Source: Lepturacanthus savala (lineage: Eukaryota > Chordata > Actinopteri > Scombriformes > Trichiuridae). From it: 64,000 bases of DNA. The position numbers and the translations under genes are program-made. Location: positions 11,810,258 to 11,874,257 of the forward strand of contig CM060468.1 of assembly GCA_030544235.1 (NCBI GenBank), written 5' to 3'. Numbering within the stretch: position 1 is the stretch's first letter; every line of letters begins with the position of its first letter. The notes under the pieces are model-generated. The model was not told where the DNA came from. It saw only the letters and a list, made by a program, of their open reading frames with translations, and did no database searches. Shown here in pieces: positions 20,826-33,430 of the stretch.

Positions 20826-23800
20826 AAAGCTTTCTGCAGCAGGAGACAGAATATTTTCTGACTGTTGAATGAAAGACCTGAGACCAGCCAGCAGAACATA
20901 ACTCATAAATATTTCCTTAGGATGAGTTGGGGGACTTGGATGATAGACTGAAAGAAATTCTGACCAGAAAGTACAAGTAGGCAGGCAGGAAGTTTCAGAC
21001 TGAACATGGGAAGCCAAACCCATAAAGACATACAACTGCTGACTGATGAAATGCACACATTGCTCAGAGGAGAGAGACAAGAAAGTTCGGAAAGAGGCCA
21101 AAACAACAAGTTTATGTTGTAGCATATAAAGTCGCTTTGGTCCAATTGCTCCTGAGCTAAAAACAACAAAAAAACCCTCTTAATATCATGCTTTTTGACA
21201 GAAAAAAAGAGATAAATTTTACATGAGCTCATCTAATAACAATAATATTCTGGCAGTAATGATCTTTTCTCTCAGTCCAAGGCCAATGTAGCCCTTCTCG
21301 TCCGGTCTCATCAATATAACATTTTTAATTAAAAAAGAAAGAAAGAAGTAAAAACAGCAGCCTGTTGTATCAGCTAGGTTCAAATGTCACTGTATTCCAA
21401 TTTAGTAAACTTTAGTAAAAACAAACTGCCCCATACTTTATAAATGGATTATAACAGAGATGCAAAGTTACATGTCCTGCTGAAGTCAATCTTTATTAAC
21501 TGTTGCCACAGTGGGGAGGGAGCAAATTGCTTAACATCCCCTGACATTTATGATGACACTGACCTGCACACTTGCCGCTGTGTTATGTAATTAGCGTTAA
21601 TTGGATTAAATGAAGGCAGATGATTGATTGTCTGCTGCACTCACTTGAGACAGGAATATGTGCTCACACTGCTTGGTACAAAACTTGAAGCATGATGGAA
21701 GTTTGATTTCTTTATGTATAATTCAGGTATCCTCATCTTAGTCAAGTATGACTAAGAGTATGAGCAAACAATCAATAAATGATTCTTGAATTATAAATGA
21801 GGAAACGTGCATGTAAAGTTTCAAGTGAGCAGCACTTTCTACTTTTTGCTACAAGAGTCTGTTTTGAATATTTTATTTTCTGTCAAAAGTTAGTAGCAGC
21901 TTTCTCTCCTATTTTATTCGATTGTCATTCTAGGTGAAATATCACACTGTCAGAACATTTTATTAAAGTCAGCTTGGTTAGGTTATAGTGTAAGTAGAGA
22001 AGAAAGTGATGCGATTTTACACTAAACTTCAACCGTATGTTCAGGTGGTGCAACAGGCTGCTGAAGATTAATAAAATGAATTAACCAGCTGTATATGTGA
22101 AACCTGCCTAAACTGTTAAGAGGTAATTCTCTATCATGTTTAAACACAATATTTGATACTTAAAATACTGAATACTAAAATCTGAATACTGAATACAAAA
22201 TCTATTAAATATATATATATATATATATATGCAGATTAACACTGGGAATGGAATCAGCTATTCCTGTTTCTGAATGTAACGTCTGCAAAAAAAGCATCTA
22301 AAACAATATCACTAGCAAACTTACATTTTAGTTTCTCATATATTATATAAGTTATATTTTAGGTTAGCCTATAATTGCTATGTTATTGATCTAAAGATAT
22401 CATTTTGTGTCCAGCCAGTTCTCATTCAACTGTTCTTCCTGCTGATCAATGTGTTTTTGAGTAAATAAATGGCACATATATGTTATGTCTCCTCCTGTTT
22501 CAGGCGGTGACTGAACATCTTCAGCAGCCTTTGTAATGTGTGACTCCTCCTCTGTCAGCACCTCCAATGATAATCATTGTTCATGTATAGTGAAGCAGCA
22601 CTAATGTTCCTGCATTGAGTGTCAACCCTGTAATTACACTGATAATGACGTCAATGACGACAACCACGAAGCTAGCGATGCCCCTTCACTGAATCTGAAT
22701 GTTTCATCCTGGTATTCTTTTTAAATGCATGTTGTAAATCTTTATCAGTGTTACAGTGTTCATGCTGCAGTCTGGGTGAATACTCATTACTGATTGGCCA
22801 GCAGGTGTGTTTCAGAACCATTTAACAAACGCCTAGCTTGGAACAAGTCACCTAAATTCACCCTCTATCAAATTTACTTGTTATCAACTGCTGCAACAGC
22901 ACAGCTGAGTTAGCAACTTGATGAACTAACAACTTGTTCCGGAAAGAAAACAAACCAATTTTAAGCCTGATTTTAACCTATTTAAATTGAATCTATTTGG
23001 AGAATACAGCAATTTTGAACAATGGGAGGCAGCAGATGAAAAAGAAGTGGCGGAGACTAGAAAGAAAGCAAATGAAATATGGCACAATAAATGAGAAGCT
23101 GATTTGGTTTGGCCATGTCTCTTATTTAGTCTAATAAAATTAATGAATGTCTATGAAGTAGTGTTCATCCTTTATCCAGTTAAAGACAGTTAAAAAAAAT
23201 CACCCAAGATGTACTAAATTATTTGCATTAATGCATGTGCAAAGGTAATTGATAGGACAGACAGTTCCTTATTTACTTAAATCAATAATATATTAAAAAA
23301 AATCCTAAATTGTTTAAAGCATTTGTTGACATTTTAATCCACAATAAAAAAACAGCCATATTGTAGCTTTTAATTTTGATTGCAAAAAGCTTGAACGCGT
23401 AATTGCATTACGCAAAACAGCTTAATGCCTACCTACTCATTGATTAACCCTGACTTAATCTGCATCTTTCAATGAGAGTGTTGCTGTGTTTTAATAGTTT
23501 TCATGCATTATTTTAAAAGCTGGTTATAACACCCTAACGACCTTACAAAATGTTTATTAGTTTTTTTCAGTGTCTTTATTTTAATATGTTTGATAACAAC
23601 ATAATATGCTCAATCCCAGTCTCACCAATGATGCAGTCAAATACCAAGCACCTTGTCTAATTTTATATAGCTGTGATTGTCATCAGTTCTCACAGAGGGA
23701 CTGGCCTTCTCTCAAATGTCAACAACCTCCTAAATATCACAGCCGCTCTAAAATTATCTTGTGGAAATGCAACAGATGTGCCCCGTATGATGGCACCTTT

Positions 23801-26049
23801 GTTCCGGCAATAATAGCTAAGCTTGTCTACTTTTTTTTTTTCCTTTTTGGTGTAAACTGCTCTGCAGTGAGGAGCTCGTCAGAGCTCATGGTAGGAAAAT
23901 GGGAGGCTGATGAGAGTGCATCAGAGAGAAAAAAAGACGGCTTCTTTCTCATTCACACAAACTCTGGCAGGGAGGCCACGATAATGGTCTCTATTCTTCA
24001 GCCTCACCTACGCTCTCATTTGTTCTCAACCTTTCGGTCGTCTATATCCAATTCACGTTCTCCCCCTCTGCTCCCTCTAATGTTTTGCAGTCTCATTATT
24101 CACAGTCTCCACCCCTACCCATTTCTCTTTGTCACCTGTCTGTTTCACCATTTGTCTCCTTACATCCTATTATGTATCCCTCTCTCTTTTTTTTTTTTTG
24201 CTCCGTCTCTCCGCTGCAGGTGTTTGTCAGTCACACTGTTGTCATATAGCTGTTGTTCTATTTTAATCTTCTGTTCAGGAACATACACCCACATGCTCTT
24301 GCCATTTCCTTGACTCCATTCCACTTAATATTCACTCTTTTTCTACTCCACTGGTTTGTTATCATGCGCAAATTTGAACTTTTGTCTCAACTTCTCTCGT
24401 TATTCTAGCTGATTTCTTTCCTCACTTGCTGTTATCTCTGCGTCTATCTATATACCCATCTGAACAACAACACCTTTGCACAAGGATTTTAAAAAAAGAT
24501 GCCTGGACCTTTTCAGGCACCAGGCAACTCCTTGTGAATAGTAGACAATTAACTCTCCGTGGATACAGATATCACAGTTACCACATAGTTCACAATGCAG
24601 CAGTTGATGATGTCAAGCACAATTTTATAGCTCTACGTATGTTTCAAACATCTAATACTTATTCTGCCCCCACATGTGCCTGCATGCTAATATGAACTAG
24701 TTGTACTGGTAGTCTATTATGCAGAAATTACTTTGAAAAGGTGTTATGAAAACACTCTAGAACCAAAGAAAAAGGACCAAAAATCATCTCTATATAGTTT
24801 TACAACTCCTCTTATGCTTCTAGCTGCAGCTCTAGAACGAACAGGTTGGTTTGTGTCTGTCTCATTAATACAACTAAGCATCTCCTCTGGTTGGTTGATT
24901 TGGATGGCTGTGAGTGTGACATCAACCTCACGCAAGTCCTGATGGCTAGAATTAAGGAACAGTTGTGTGACTTTTTCTGTGGATTGAGAATTTTGAAACA
25001 TTTATAAGACCTAGACCTTCCTTTTAATCAAAATGTTATTAAATCTCACCGTTTATGATATGGGACCTTTACCTTATTACGTGTAAAATAAAGAAAACAT
25101 CTGAGACATGTATTTGAGAACCTATCTTGTTAGGAATATCAAGATTTAAAATAAATCACAAGAAAAGTGTAAATATGCAGCCTTTAAGGTAATAGAGCAA
25201 AACGAGTTTTTATAACAACTAAGTAAAGTAATTTCTGCATATCTGAGCTTGTTGTATTAAGTATATAGGGTACTATACATTTTCCAGAGTATTTGCTTTT
25301 CAAGAATATCTAAATCCAAGTAAATATTATTTCATTACTTATCTGTTATGTTATGTTATATGATGCCCTGTGAATTATTTGAACCAATAAACAAATGTTG
25401 CTGAAGTTCCAAAGCAAATTTGCAACATTTTATGTTTGGTGCTGTTTCAGTTTCAGTTCTTGCAAGTGTTGTGTCTGCTTTTGTTCTTTCTTCAGCTTGC
25501 GCTACGTGTACAGCAACTGGTTGATGGAATCAGTCAGAGATGGAAAAACAAGATGGTCAGCCCAAAGTGATTATTGGCTGACAGACAATAATTGTATCAC
25601 AGATTGATTTTTGAAAGGCTGAATAGCAAAAACACATGAAATCCTGTTTTTCCAAATCTGATCCAAGCCACAATTGGAGGTGGTTTGAAATGCCATTTCA
25701 ATATGGCAGATAACATAAAAAACAAGAGAGAACTATCAACAAACTTTTTAGCGGTATAGACATGGAGGAGAACATGAAAACAACAGTGGACAGATGGGGA
25801 GGTAACTTGTCTCTTTGCACTGTGGGGGAAGGATTCTGTACAGGCAAAGCTGGAAGGAAAAAAGCTTGCTGTTGGAAAGCTGCATCACCAAGCAACGTAC
25901 TGACACCTACATTGTTACCACAGCAACCCATGCAGATAGGTTGGTGATGTCTGGATACGCAAATACGAACTGATCACTAGCAAATAACAGTGAGGACAGT
26001 CTGAGATGTGATTTGATTTGAGATCTGATTTGAGAAACAAATTGGATTT
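20539..26049 (-). other. Large pde2a intron, block upstream of mir-139
   Basis: Contains a compound (TG)n(AG)n repeat at 20769-20825, an (AT)n run at 22207-22230, and a pyrimidine-rich tract at about 24000-24430 that keeps a long but meaningless frame open. A TAAT-dense stretch at 21588-21630 might be a homeodomain-binding enhancer. No exon was recognised. Confidence 0.6.
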
Positions 26050-27160
26050 GCCTGCAGTCTGAACAAGGCCTAACCCAATTTACGGCCCCTCTCAAATCTC
26101 CCCTTTCTGTCAAAAATACTGGAACGTGATGTCGCATCTCAAGACAAAACCCATTTCATCTTCAAGGACCTGTTTGAACCATTTCAGTCTGGTTTCTTTT
26201 CCCAAAGTCACCAACGACCTCCTCCTTTCCTCTGGCCACTTCCAACATCCTTGTCACACACCATCCTTCTCTCCCGTCTTGAGTCGTCGCTCAACAACAT
26301 GCCCTCTCCTTGCTCAGATCATATCTCACAAACCGACAACAGTTCATCAATATCAGCAACGGCTCCTCCTCCATTGATTCTTCTATCCCAAGTCGTTCCC
26401 TGGGGTTGGGTGCTCGGCCCTTTCCTCTCCATGCTCTACATGCTCCCCCTTGGCAACATCATCCATCATCATGGTCTTCCACTGCTATGCCGATGACGTC
26501 CAGCTCCCCATTTCCAACAAATCTATCCCCAACTCATTCCATTCTTACAACTCACAACTGCCTTACAGAAAATAAATTCTGGATGCAAACAAAGTTTCTC
26601 AAGCTAACAAACAAATTAGACATAATCATCCTCAGCCTTGAATCCCTCACCAACACCACTAACCAGCTTTACAATGTTAACTCCTCTCTGTCTCCCTTCC
26701 CACCTGGAACCTTAGAGTGATCTTTGATAGCAAACTCTCTTTGATCACCACATTAAATAATTTATCAGAACTTCCCTTTGTCACCTCAAAAACAGCCTGT
26801 CTCTGCCTGTCACTCTGCTTCTCTGCTGTCAAAGCCCTGATCCATGCTCTCATTACATACAGCATTGATTAGTGACTTGATTAGTGAACTTTCTTAATAA
26901 ACTGCAGTACATACAGCACTCTAGTGCTCATCTGCTCACCCATTTCCAAATTCTTCTTCTCATGCACAAAGCCCCCACAGCCTGTCTCTCCTGTTCCTCA
27001 CCCACCTGCTCTAGCACCAAAACCAGGGTGACAGAGGTTTCTCCATAGCTGCTCCTGGAACTTTCTCCTAAAACACATCTGAGACTAGACCAGCCTGTTC
27101 CAGTTCATTTCACAAATCAAAACTCACCTTTTAGAATTGCTCTTTGATCTGTGAATAATA
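26050..27160 (+). mobile_element. L2-like LINE ORF2 fragment (degenerate)
   Basis: Reading across frameshifts gives reverse-transcriptase blocks typical of fish L2-type LINEs: RPLSNLP, LSKILERDV, DLFEPFQSGF, KVTNDLLLSSG, the VPWGWVLGPFLSMLYMLPLG block, and the catalytic box HCYADDVQL (YADD at 26486-26497). Later text resembles the thumb and C-terminal part, ending near 27160. Multiple frameshifts and an internal deletion (the LDLSAAFDT block is missing) show it is dead. Confidence 0.85.
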
Positions 27161-27743
27161 TCAAATGCTTTTATTGGGTTTTAAAGTTTTAATTAGATGT
27201 TCATATGTTATGTCAGGAACACCTTCACACGAGCAGAAACAAAAAGAAACACAGATGTATTCTCGTGCTCATCTTGTTATTTTACCCACAACCTTTCACC
27301 TGACTCCAGGCCTCTGCTTAACATGTTACTGCGCGTGTGTGTCTGTGTGCGTGCATAAACACACCTGAGATACCACTTCAAAGTGTACACCTGGGGCAGC
27401 TATTGCACATGAATGCAGTGAATTAAAAGAGAAGGTCTATTAAAATGAATTATAAACATGCTGTGATTAGTTCACACACACACAAACACACACATACACA
27501 CACACACACAGGTGCAAGCTCACAAAAGCTCAAATTTAATGATTGAATAACTAGTGAATACATGTGGTCATACACAAATATACACACATTTAGATGCAAA
27601 GAACACACGACTACTACACATACATACAAAGGGACACTTAAGGCGAGCACACGCTATCCAGGGTGACTAATTTGATTTGATTTGATTTATTGCTAATGTA
27701 TTGTTGTACTTGCATGACTAATGAGATTTAGAGGCTTTGTGCT

Positions 27744-27746
<3 letters not shown>

Positions 27747-27799
<53 letters not shown>

Positions 27800-27803
27800 T
27801 GTG
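27747..27803. repeat. (TG)n microsatellite
   Basis: About 26 TG units, directly visible. Confidence 0.96.
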
Positions 27804-28166
27804 CATATTACCATTGTTTAGGGGTAGAACAAATTTCCTGTAAGAAATTCCAGGATGGACATCCCCCTGCACCTTCCCTGTTTATCTGTTCAGAAACGCA
27901 CACACACACACTCACGCACACGCAGGCAGACATGCACAAATGGAGGCATGACACAATACAATGCCTGATGTTACCTCTAATTCTCCTTGACATTTCACTC
28001 ACCTCTCCTTTTCCTTTCTTCCTCCCTCACCCCCTTCCTTCATGCATCCTTATCTATCCTTTCTTCTTTTGGGTCATTGCATATCACCCTGGCATATCCT
28101 GTGCTTTCCCATGACCTTTTTCCTTGCCTGCATCTTTCCCCTGCTCCCTGGGTCACCTTGAGCAGC

Positions 28167-28223
<57 letters not shown>
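28167..28223. repeat. (TG)n microsatellite
   Basis: About 28 TG units with one TA interruption. Confidence 0.96.
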
Positions 28224-28226
<3 letters not shown>

Positions 28227-28805
28227 CTTTGGTGGAGACACCAGGAATAGTAATTAAGAATTTCGTACCACTCTGAAAACAGGATAATACCCCAATACCC
28301 CAAACAGTATTTCTAAGAAATACAGTGTTTGTTGTATCTGAGAATAACTGACATATGCAGCATTGACATGTGGCTTGATTTGACCTGTGAAAACACACCC
28401 ATAAACCTTTCATTTAAATGCTGGTGTGTTTGAGCTGATGGGAAGTGTTTGTAAGGACGAGGGCTTGGGCGGCCTTTCCTGTTCATATGAACTATAAATC
28501 TTTTCTATGCTATGTCTGTGTATGCTTATATCCTACTTGCTCAATGAAAGGAAAATAGCAGAGAGATAGAAAATGAAGCTAAAAGCCAAATGGTTGCAAG
28601 GTGAAAGCAAGTGTGAACATGTAAAAGGTGTGAAAATGGATAAGTAGCAAACTGAGATGTTGTAAACCTGTCAGAATCATTCTTATCAGGGGGAAAACTC
28701 TCAGTTTGTAACACATCATATATAAAAAATTAATGATTATGATTATTTATTCTTTGAAGGTAAATATTTAAACATTTGAACTGCATGTTTCTATTTTGTA
28801 TCAAA

Positions 28806-28850
28806 ACACATTGAATGAGAAGGTGTGCCCAAACTTTTGTACTGTATACA
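28806..28850. mobile_element. Tc1-like terminal fragment
   Basis: GAAGGTGTGCCCAAACTTTTG followed by TACTGTATA matches the common terminal sequence of teleost Tc1-like elements as I remember it. No transposase or second terminus was identified nearby. Confidence 0.45.
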
Positions 28851-30184
28851 TACATATATATAATTTAATATATGGCCTATGCGTTACGGCAATATTGGCC
28901 TTCCTCAGGCCATGGTAAAGGCATAAACGGTATAAAGAGGCTTTTATACCTTTTTTTTTTAATCTTGTGTGCCTCTGCTAATGTCTTTTTTGGATTCTGA
29001 TTTCACTCGTATCAGAGGAGCACCTGAGTATAACTATCTGAAGTCTCCTGAGCACCCTAAGCCCCTGCATTTATTGCTACATATTTGTTCGAAGTATTGA
29101 GTTTCCTCATGTTGAAAGAATCACTAAATTGGAGAGAACCTGGGCTAGAAACTGTTTTGTTGTGAGATGTTTTTGTTTTGGGATGTCTATTTTCAACATC
29201 TAAGACCCCATTTCCTCCAAAAGACCTGTATCTGCAGCCTAATTTGTGCTGACTTGTTTGACTGAACTTTTAGCTGCTTTCCCTCCTACACAGATGGACA
29301 GACCGAGCTTCAAGGTTAGGAAGATACCCAACTGTAAGAGCATTGCTTCCACTGGTCACCGTCTTATCTTCTAACTAAAAAAAATCTAAAATAATGTATG
29401 TGCATATCCTATAGTACATGCTACTGTAAAATTGCATGTAATTCCTGTTTGCAAGTTTAACACATTTTATAGGCAAAAAAGATAAATCCAAAATGTGACA
29501 AACCAAAGTATCTCATAATACAATACATGGCACAACTAATATAATGTAGATGTTTAAATTGGAAAGAATATGATTCAGGAAAATATATAGCATTGATAGC
29601 ATGAACATAATATGGACAGCCTGCCCTCACAAGAAAAACTACAGTAAAGTTTGAAAATTGGGTGGGGTGGACAAATAAATAGATTGATTGCAAATGTGAA
29701 CCCCACATCATGTTTCAAGTGATCATTTGAACCCAAACCTTGATCTTTCTCTCATCCTAACCAAGTGATTTTTGTGCCTAAACCTAACCAGACCTTCACC
29801 ACACCATTAAACATAATTATTTCTTAACAGATTTGGTACAGTTTCATAAAGAAGAGGTAAAGGGGGCATATTAGGAAATGTTTCTATATGTAGGTCGTGC
29901 TGACGTGCTTGGTACAATTGACCTATGAGGTCGTTTAATTATAAGGACATGTTGAATATGGAACAAGCCCAGAAACAGTAATTACAAGCTGGCGATATTA
30001 GTCTTTTAATTGAAGTGACCTAATTTGTTGCCACTCTGTTCTTTGGTTAATTAAACCATGTCTGTGACATCTCAAGTGTACTAGTACTGGTTTTCACTAA
30101 TAATTGTTATCTGCAGAGCTGTAGAATCAGACAGAGCAGCATAGACGTGATGTTTGCTTTGACAGTGTTGATGTAGTCAGTATA

Positions 30185-31070
30185 AAGAAGGTCAGAAGGA
30201 GTTGCAACACGTCTTTGTGGATTTAGAGAATGTACGACAGGATGTGGTAGTGACAGATGGGTTCAAGGTAGAGTTTGGATTACATGTCACTGAGCCCATT
30301 CTAATTTGCAATGGTGATCCCAGGTTGACGGAAGAGACCAGGCGGGAGCCTCAATGGACTCCGATTTTTGCGGATGACATTGTGATGTGTAGTGAGAGTG
30401 GGATGTGGGTTGAAGAGAGTCTAGAGAGGTGGAAATATGCACCGGAGAGGAAGAGGAATGAACATCACTAGAACGAGACAGAATAAATTTGCATCAATCT
30501 GAGGGTGGACAGCAGCATGGTGAGGATGCAAGAAGCAGACATGGTAAAGGCCAACGAGTTTAACTTCTTGGGGTCAGCTGCTAAAAGTTATAGGGATTTG
30601 TGGAAGAGTGGCGAAGAACAGAGTGCAGGCAGGGTGGAGAGGGTGAAGAAGAGTGTCAGCTGTGCGACGGAAGTGAAAAGGGAGGGTTTACATGAGGGTA
30701 ACGTTACACTAAGGAAAATACAGGAAGCACATGTGGAGATGAGAGTTGAAGACGTATGGACAGGATTCGGATTGACTATATGAGAGGGACAGCTCACCGT
30801 TTGGAGACAAAGGGAGAGAGGCCAGATTTGCACACTTGTGGAGGAAAGATGCTGCTTATATTGGGAGAAGGGTGCTGAACATGCAGCTGCCAGGCAAGAT
30901 CAAAATAGGAAGGCCGAACAGGAGGTGTATAGATATGGTGAAGGACGTGCAGGTGGTTGGTGTGATGCTGGGCTGCTGGGACACTATTTGCAACCTATTA
31001 ATGGAAACAACTGGAAGAAGAAGAAAGTCTGTGAGGATCTCAGAGGGAGGATGAATCAAAGAAAAATGTA
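30185..31070 (+). mobile_element. RTE-type LINE reverse transcriptase remnant
   Basis: Frames on the plus strand give VFVDLENVRQD, FKVEFGLH, the catalytic block PIFADDIVMCSES (FADD at 30367-30378), EESLERWKYA, ANEFNFLGSAAKS and RRVLNMQLPGKIKIGRPNRR (translated from 30860-30930). These are the recurrent blocks of a fish non-LTR element I associate with the RTE clade (consensus phrases FADDIVICSES, EFKYLGSTVQ and LPGRRQRGRPKRR). The stretch between VDLE and FKVE is deleted and there are several stops and frameshifts. Confidence 0.85.
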
Positions 31071-31189
31071 TAGTGTTGAATTCTTTATACGTATTGTGTG
31101 TATTTATCCTAAACAACATCATAAGAGATTCTATCCTCTGTAAACAGATCAGACGAATCTGATTATTTCATGCAAGCGATTATCTAGTC

Positions 31190-31352
31190 AGCAGCATAGC
31201 AGCTCAGTGGTTAGCGCTCCTCATATTCTGTGTATTTGTGTGTTTTGGATTCCCTGCCACAGTACACAGACGAGCAGACCAGGTGAACTGGAAACTCCAA
31301 ACTGTCTGCAGGTGAGAGTGTGATTACCCTGCGATGGACTGGATACCCGTCT
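31190..31352 (+). mobile_element. SINE-like fragment with tRNA-like head
   Basis: GCAGCTCAGTGGTTAGCGCT resembles a tRNA A box, TTTGGATTCCCTGCC a decayed B box, and ACCCTGCGATGGACTGG the recurrent 3' body of a very common fish repeat whose consensus also contains CCCACAGTCCAAA and CCTGCGAT-ACTGGCGAC. It is internally deleted. Confidence 0.7.
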
Positions 31353-31770
31353 TTCATTTTTTTTTCTTCCATCAATGCTTTTATCTCATCATGTCAGGCC
31401 TTTGGTGTTGGCTTGTTCTCCTCGCTCAGTCAGTCAACAATGATGGCGCAGGCTGCTGCTGCCAAGCTTTTGACAAACACTCACTGGTTCCACATCACCC
31501 CCATGGCAGGCCTCTTATCATTGGCTCCCAGCGAAGCACGGATTTGATTTCAAATTGTTTTTATTTCACACAAGGCAACATGGTCAGTCTGACATTACAT
31601 TTACAGAATCATTGAGTCCTTATACGACCTGATGGGTATGATAAGCTTAAAAAAAACATCAGTAATGATTGTACTTTTACAGCTGTTAGCCCCCACATTT
31701 GGAGTAACCTCCTCATTTATGTCTTTTATGAATTTTCATTACCAATTGATCACATCACGATAAGGCTCAA
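31353..31770 (+). mobile_element. L2/CR1-type LINE 3' ORF2 remnant
   Basis: The frame AAAKLLTNTHWFHITPMAGL, then ARIDFKLFLFHTRQ and SLSPYTT, corresponds to the C-terminal region of L2/CR1-type ORF2 (consensus AARLLT-T---HITP-L--LHWLP---RI-FK). GCTGTTAGCCCCCACATTTGGAGTAACCTCC continues the same terminus. It is broken by stops. Confidence 0.7.
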
Positions 31771-33384
31771 AGAAATTTACTGCCATAGAAGACTAATAGA
31801 AAACAGAAAATATTCAGATTTGTGAATCTGTTGACAGAGAATTTGGACATGTTTCTTAATAAAATTGCAATTATTGATCAAACAGAATAGTTAGCAATTT
31901 ATTTTTGTTGAATTCACTACACACAATACATTATACATCATTAATTTATGATATGAATATCCCCCTGTTTTGTATATATTTTTTTTCACACATTATTGAT
32001 ATATTATTATTATTGTATAATATTGAAAGGTTTCCACTGAGACTATTCAAATAACATAACTGAGATAGAAAGATGTATTATTCGTGAAATTATAATATGC
32101 TTTGTGAAAAGTCTTCCTGATCCAGTGAAGGATGATGTTACATGTAAATTCATTATTCACCAGCTGCTGCTGAAAAAACAGCTGCTGCTGAAAAAAATGA
32201 CAGACTGACAAGTTTTAGTTACACAAAGGAGTTTTGTTTTGTTAAACCATTTCCACAGTCCATTAAATCTTTTCAGGAGTGAAAATGTTAAAAAGAAAAT
32301 GTTGGCAATAACTTGGTAACCATGTATCATCATTTATGAAATGCAATGAAGATGGGAAAAAAGGTGAAGAGAGGAGGAGGAAGTCGGGATTATGGAAGGT
32401 GAAGGCAGTGGAGCGAGGACATGTGATGAACCCATATGAGGAGGAGGGAGGACAGCAAGACCTATTTCTAAGGGGGCTAATTGTTTGCTGACAATGGGCC
32501 ACCATACACTCAATCAATACTCACCAAGGGGTCACACACACACACACACTGGCATGCACATCAACACACACCCAATGCAAACAGCATCACAGTATGGAGC
32601 TGCTACCTGAGGCCATAATTCTGACTAAAGGATTCCTGCCACAAACAACAGACTGGACAGGAAGTCCGAGCTGTGTCTGAACATAAATTACTGATAAAAC
32701 TCTCTCTCTGTCTCTCTCACTGTGTGTGTGTGTTATAATCAAGAAATGGTTAATATGAAGAGCAAAAATGTCTTTGAAAGTTGATCTGAAGACAATATGA
32801 ATCTTTCAAGATTGTTTTCTTAGCATCAGCTGCATTTCTGCTGGACAGTGTTTGGAAGGATAGGAACTTTGAGACTAAAAAGATTAAAGGTATCTACTTA
32901 ATTTGATTTTTGTCCAATATGAAAAGGAGGACTGATTATGATGAGAAAAACCTGTTCAATTAGACACCTGAATATTGTTTTCAGGCTTAGAAACAGTGAA
33001 CCTACCCTCTAAGAAATATTCTGCTGTAGCTGAACCAAATAGCTGTCACCATCATGAAGATGTGTGTCTGCTTTGTTAAGTCTGTCTGATCTAAGGTTCA
33101 ATTGGAGTAGAGCAGGAGACGCTTGACGAACTGTCAATCTGACATTTAAATATGTTCCGCTGACTAAACAGGAAAAAAAGAAGTAATACATTAAATGTAA
33201 ATGAATTAAACGAAGCGTTCTGCAAATGCTCATATGCGTTCAAACACTCACACACACCTACGTGCGCACACGCACGCACACACACACAACACATGTCTTC
33301 CACAAAAGCCCTGGTGAGGTCCACTTAGCTGATTGGACAGGAAGTGATTGATAGGAAGTGTAGTGATGGATGGCAGCTACCTCA

Positions 33385-33388
33385 CCCC

Positions 33389-33419
<31 letters not shown>

Positions 33420-33430
33420 ACGCACACACA
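33385..33430. repeat. C homopolymer followed by (CA)n
   Basis: A run of about 21 C then about 13 CA units. On the transcribed strand it is (TG)n followed by poly-G. Confidence 0.95.

Larger units (their letters stand above)
27161..30184 (-). other. Large pde2a intron, microsatellite-rich block
   Basis: Carries TG arrays at 27747-27803 and 28167-28223. A sequence at about 28806-28850 (GAAGGTGTGCCCAAACTTTTG) resembles the right end of Tc1-like elements. Low-complexity CCTAAACCTAACC-type sequence lies at 29750-29805. No gene. Confidence 0.6.

Noticed and set aside
23606..24313. Longest open frame in the window (235 codons, plus strand)
   Set aside because: It runs through pyrimidine-rich low-complexity DNA (24000-24310), has no recognisable domain, and its composition (Ser/Phe/Cys/Leu-rich tail) is what CT-rich sequence gives by chance.
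26126..26720. Several plus-strand frames of 80-136 codons
   Set aside because: They are pieces of the broken L2-like LINE and not host genes.
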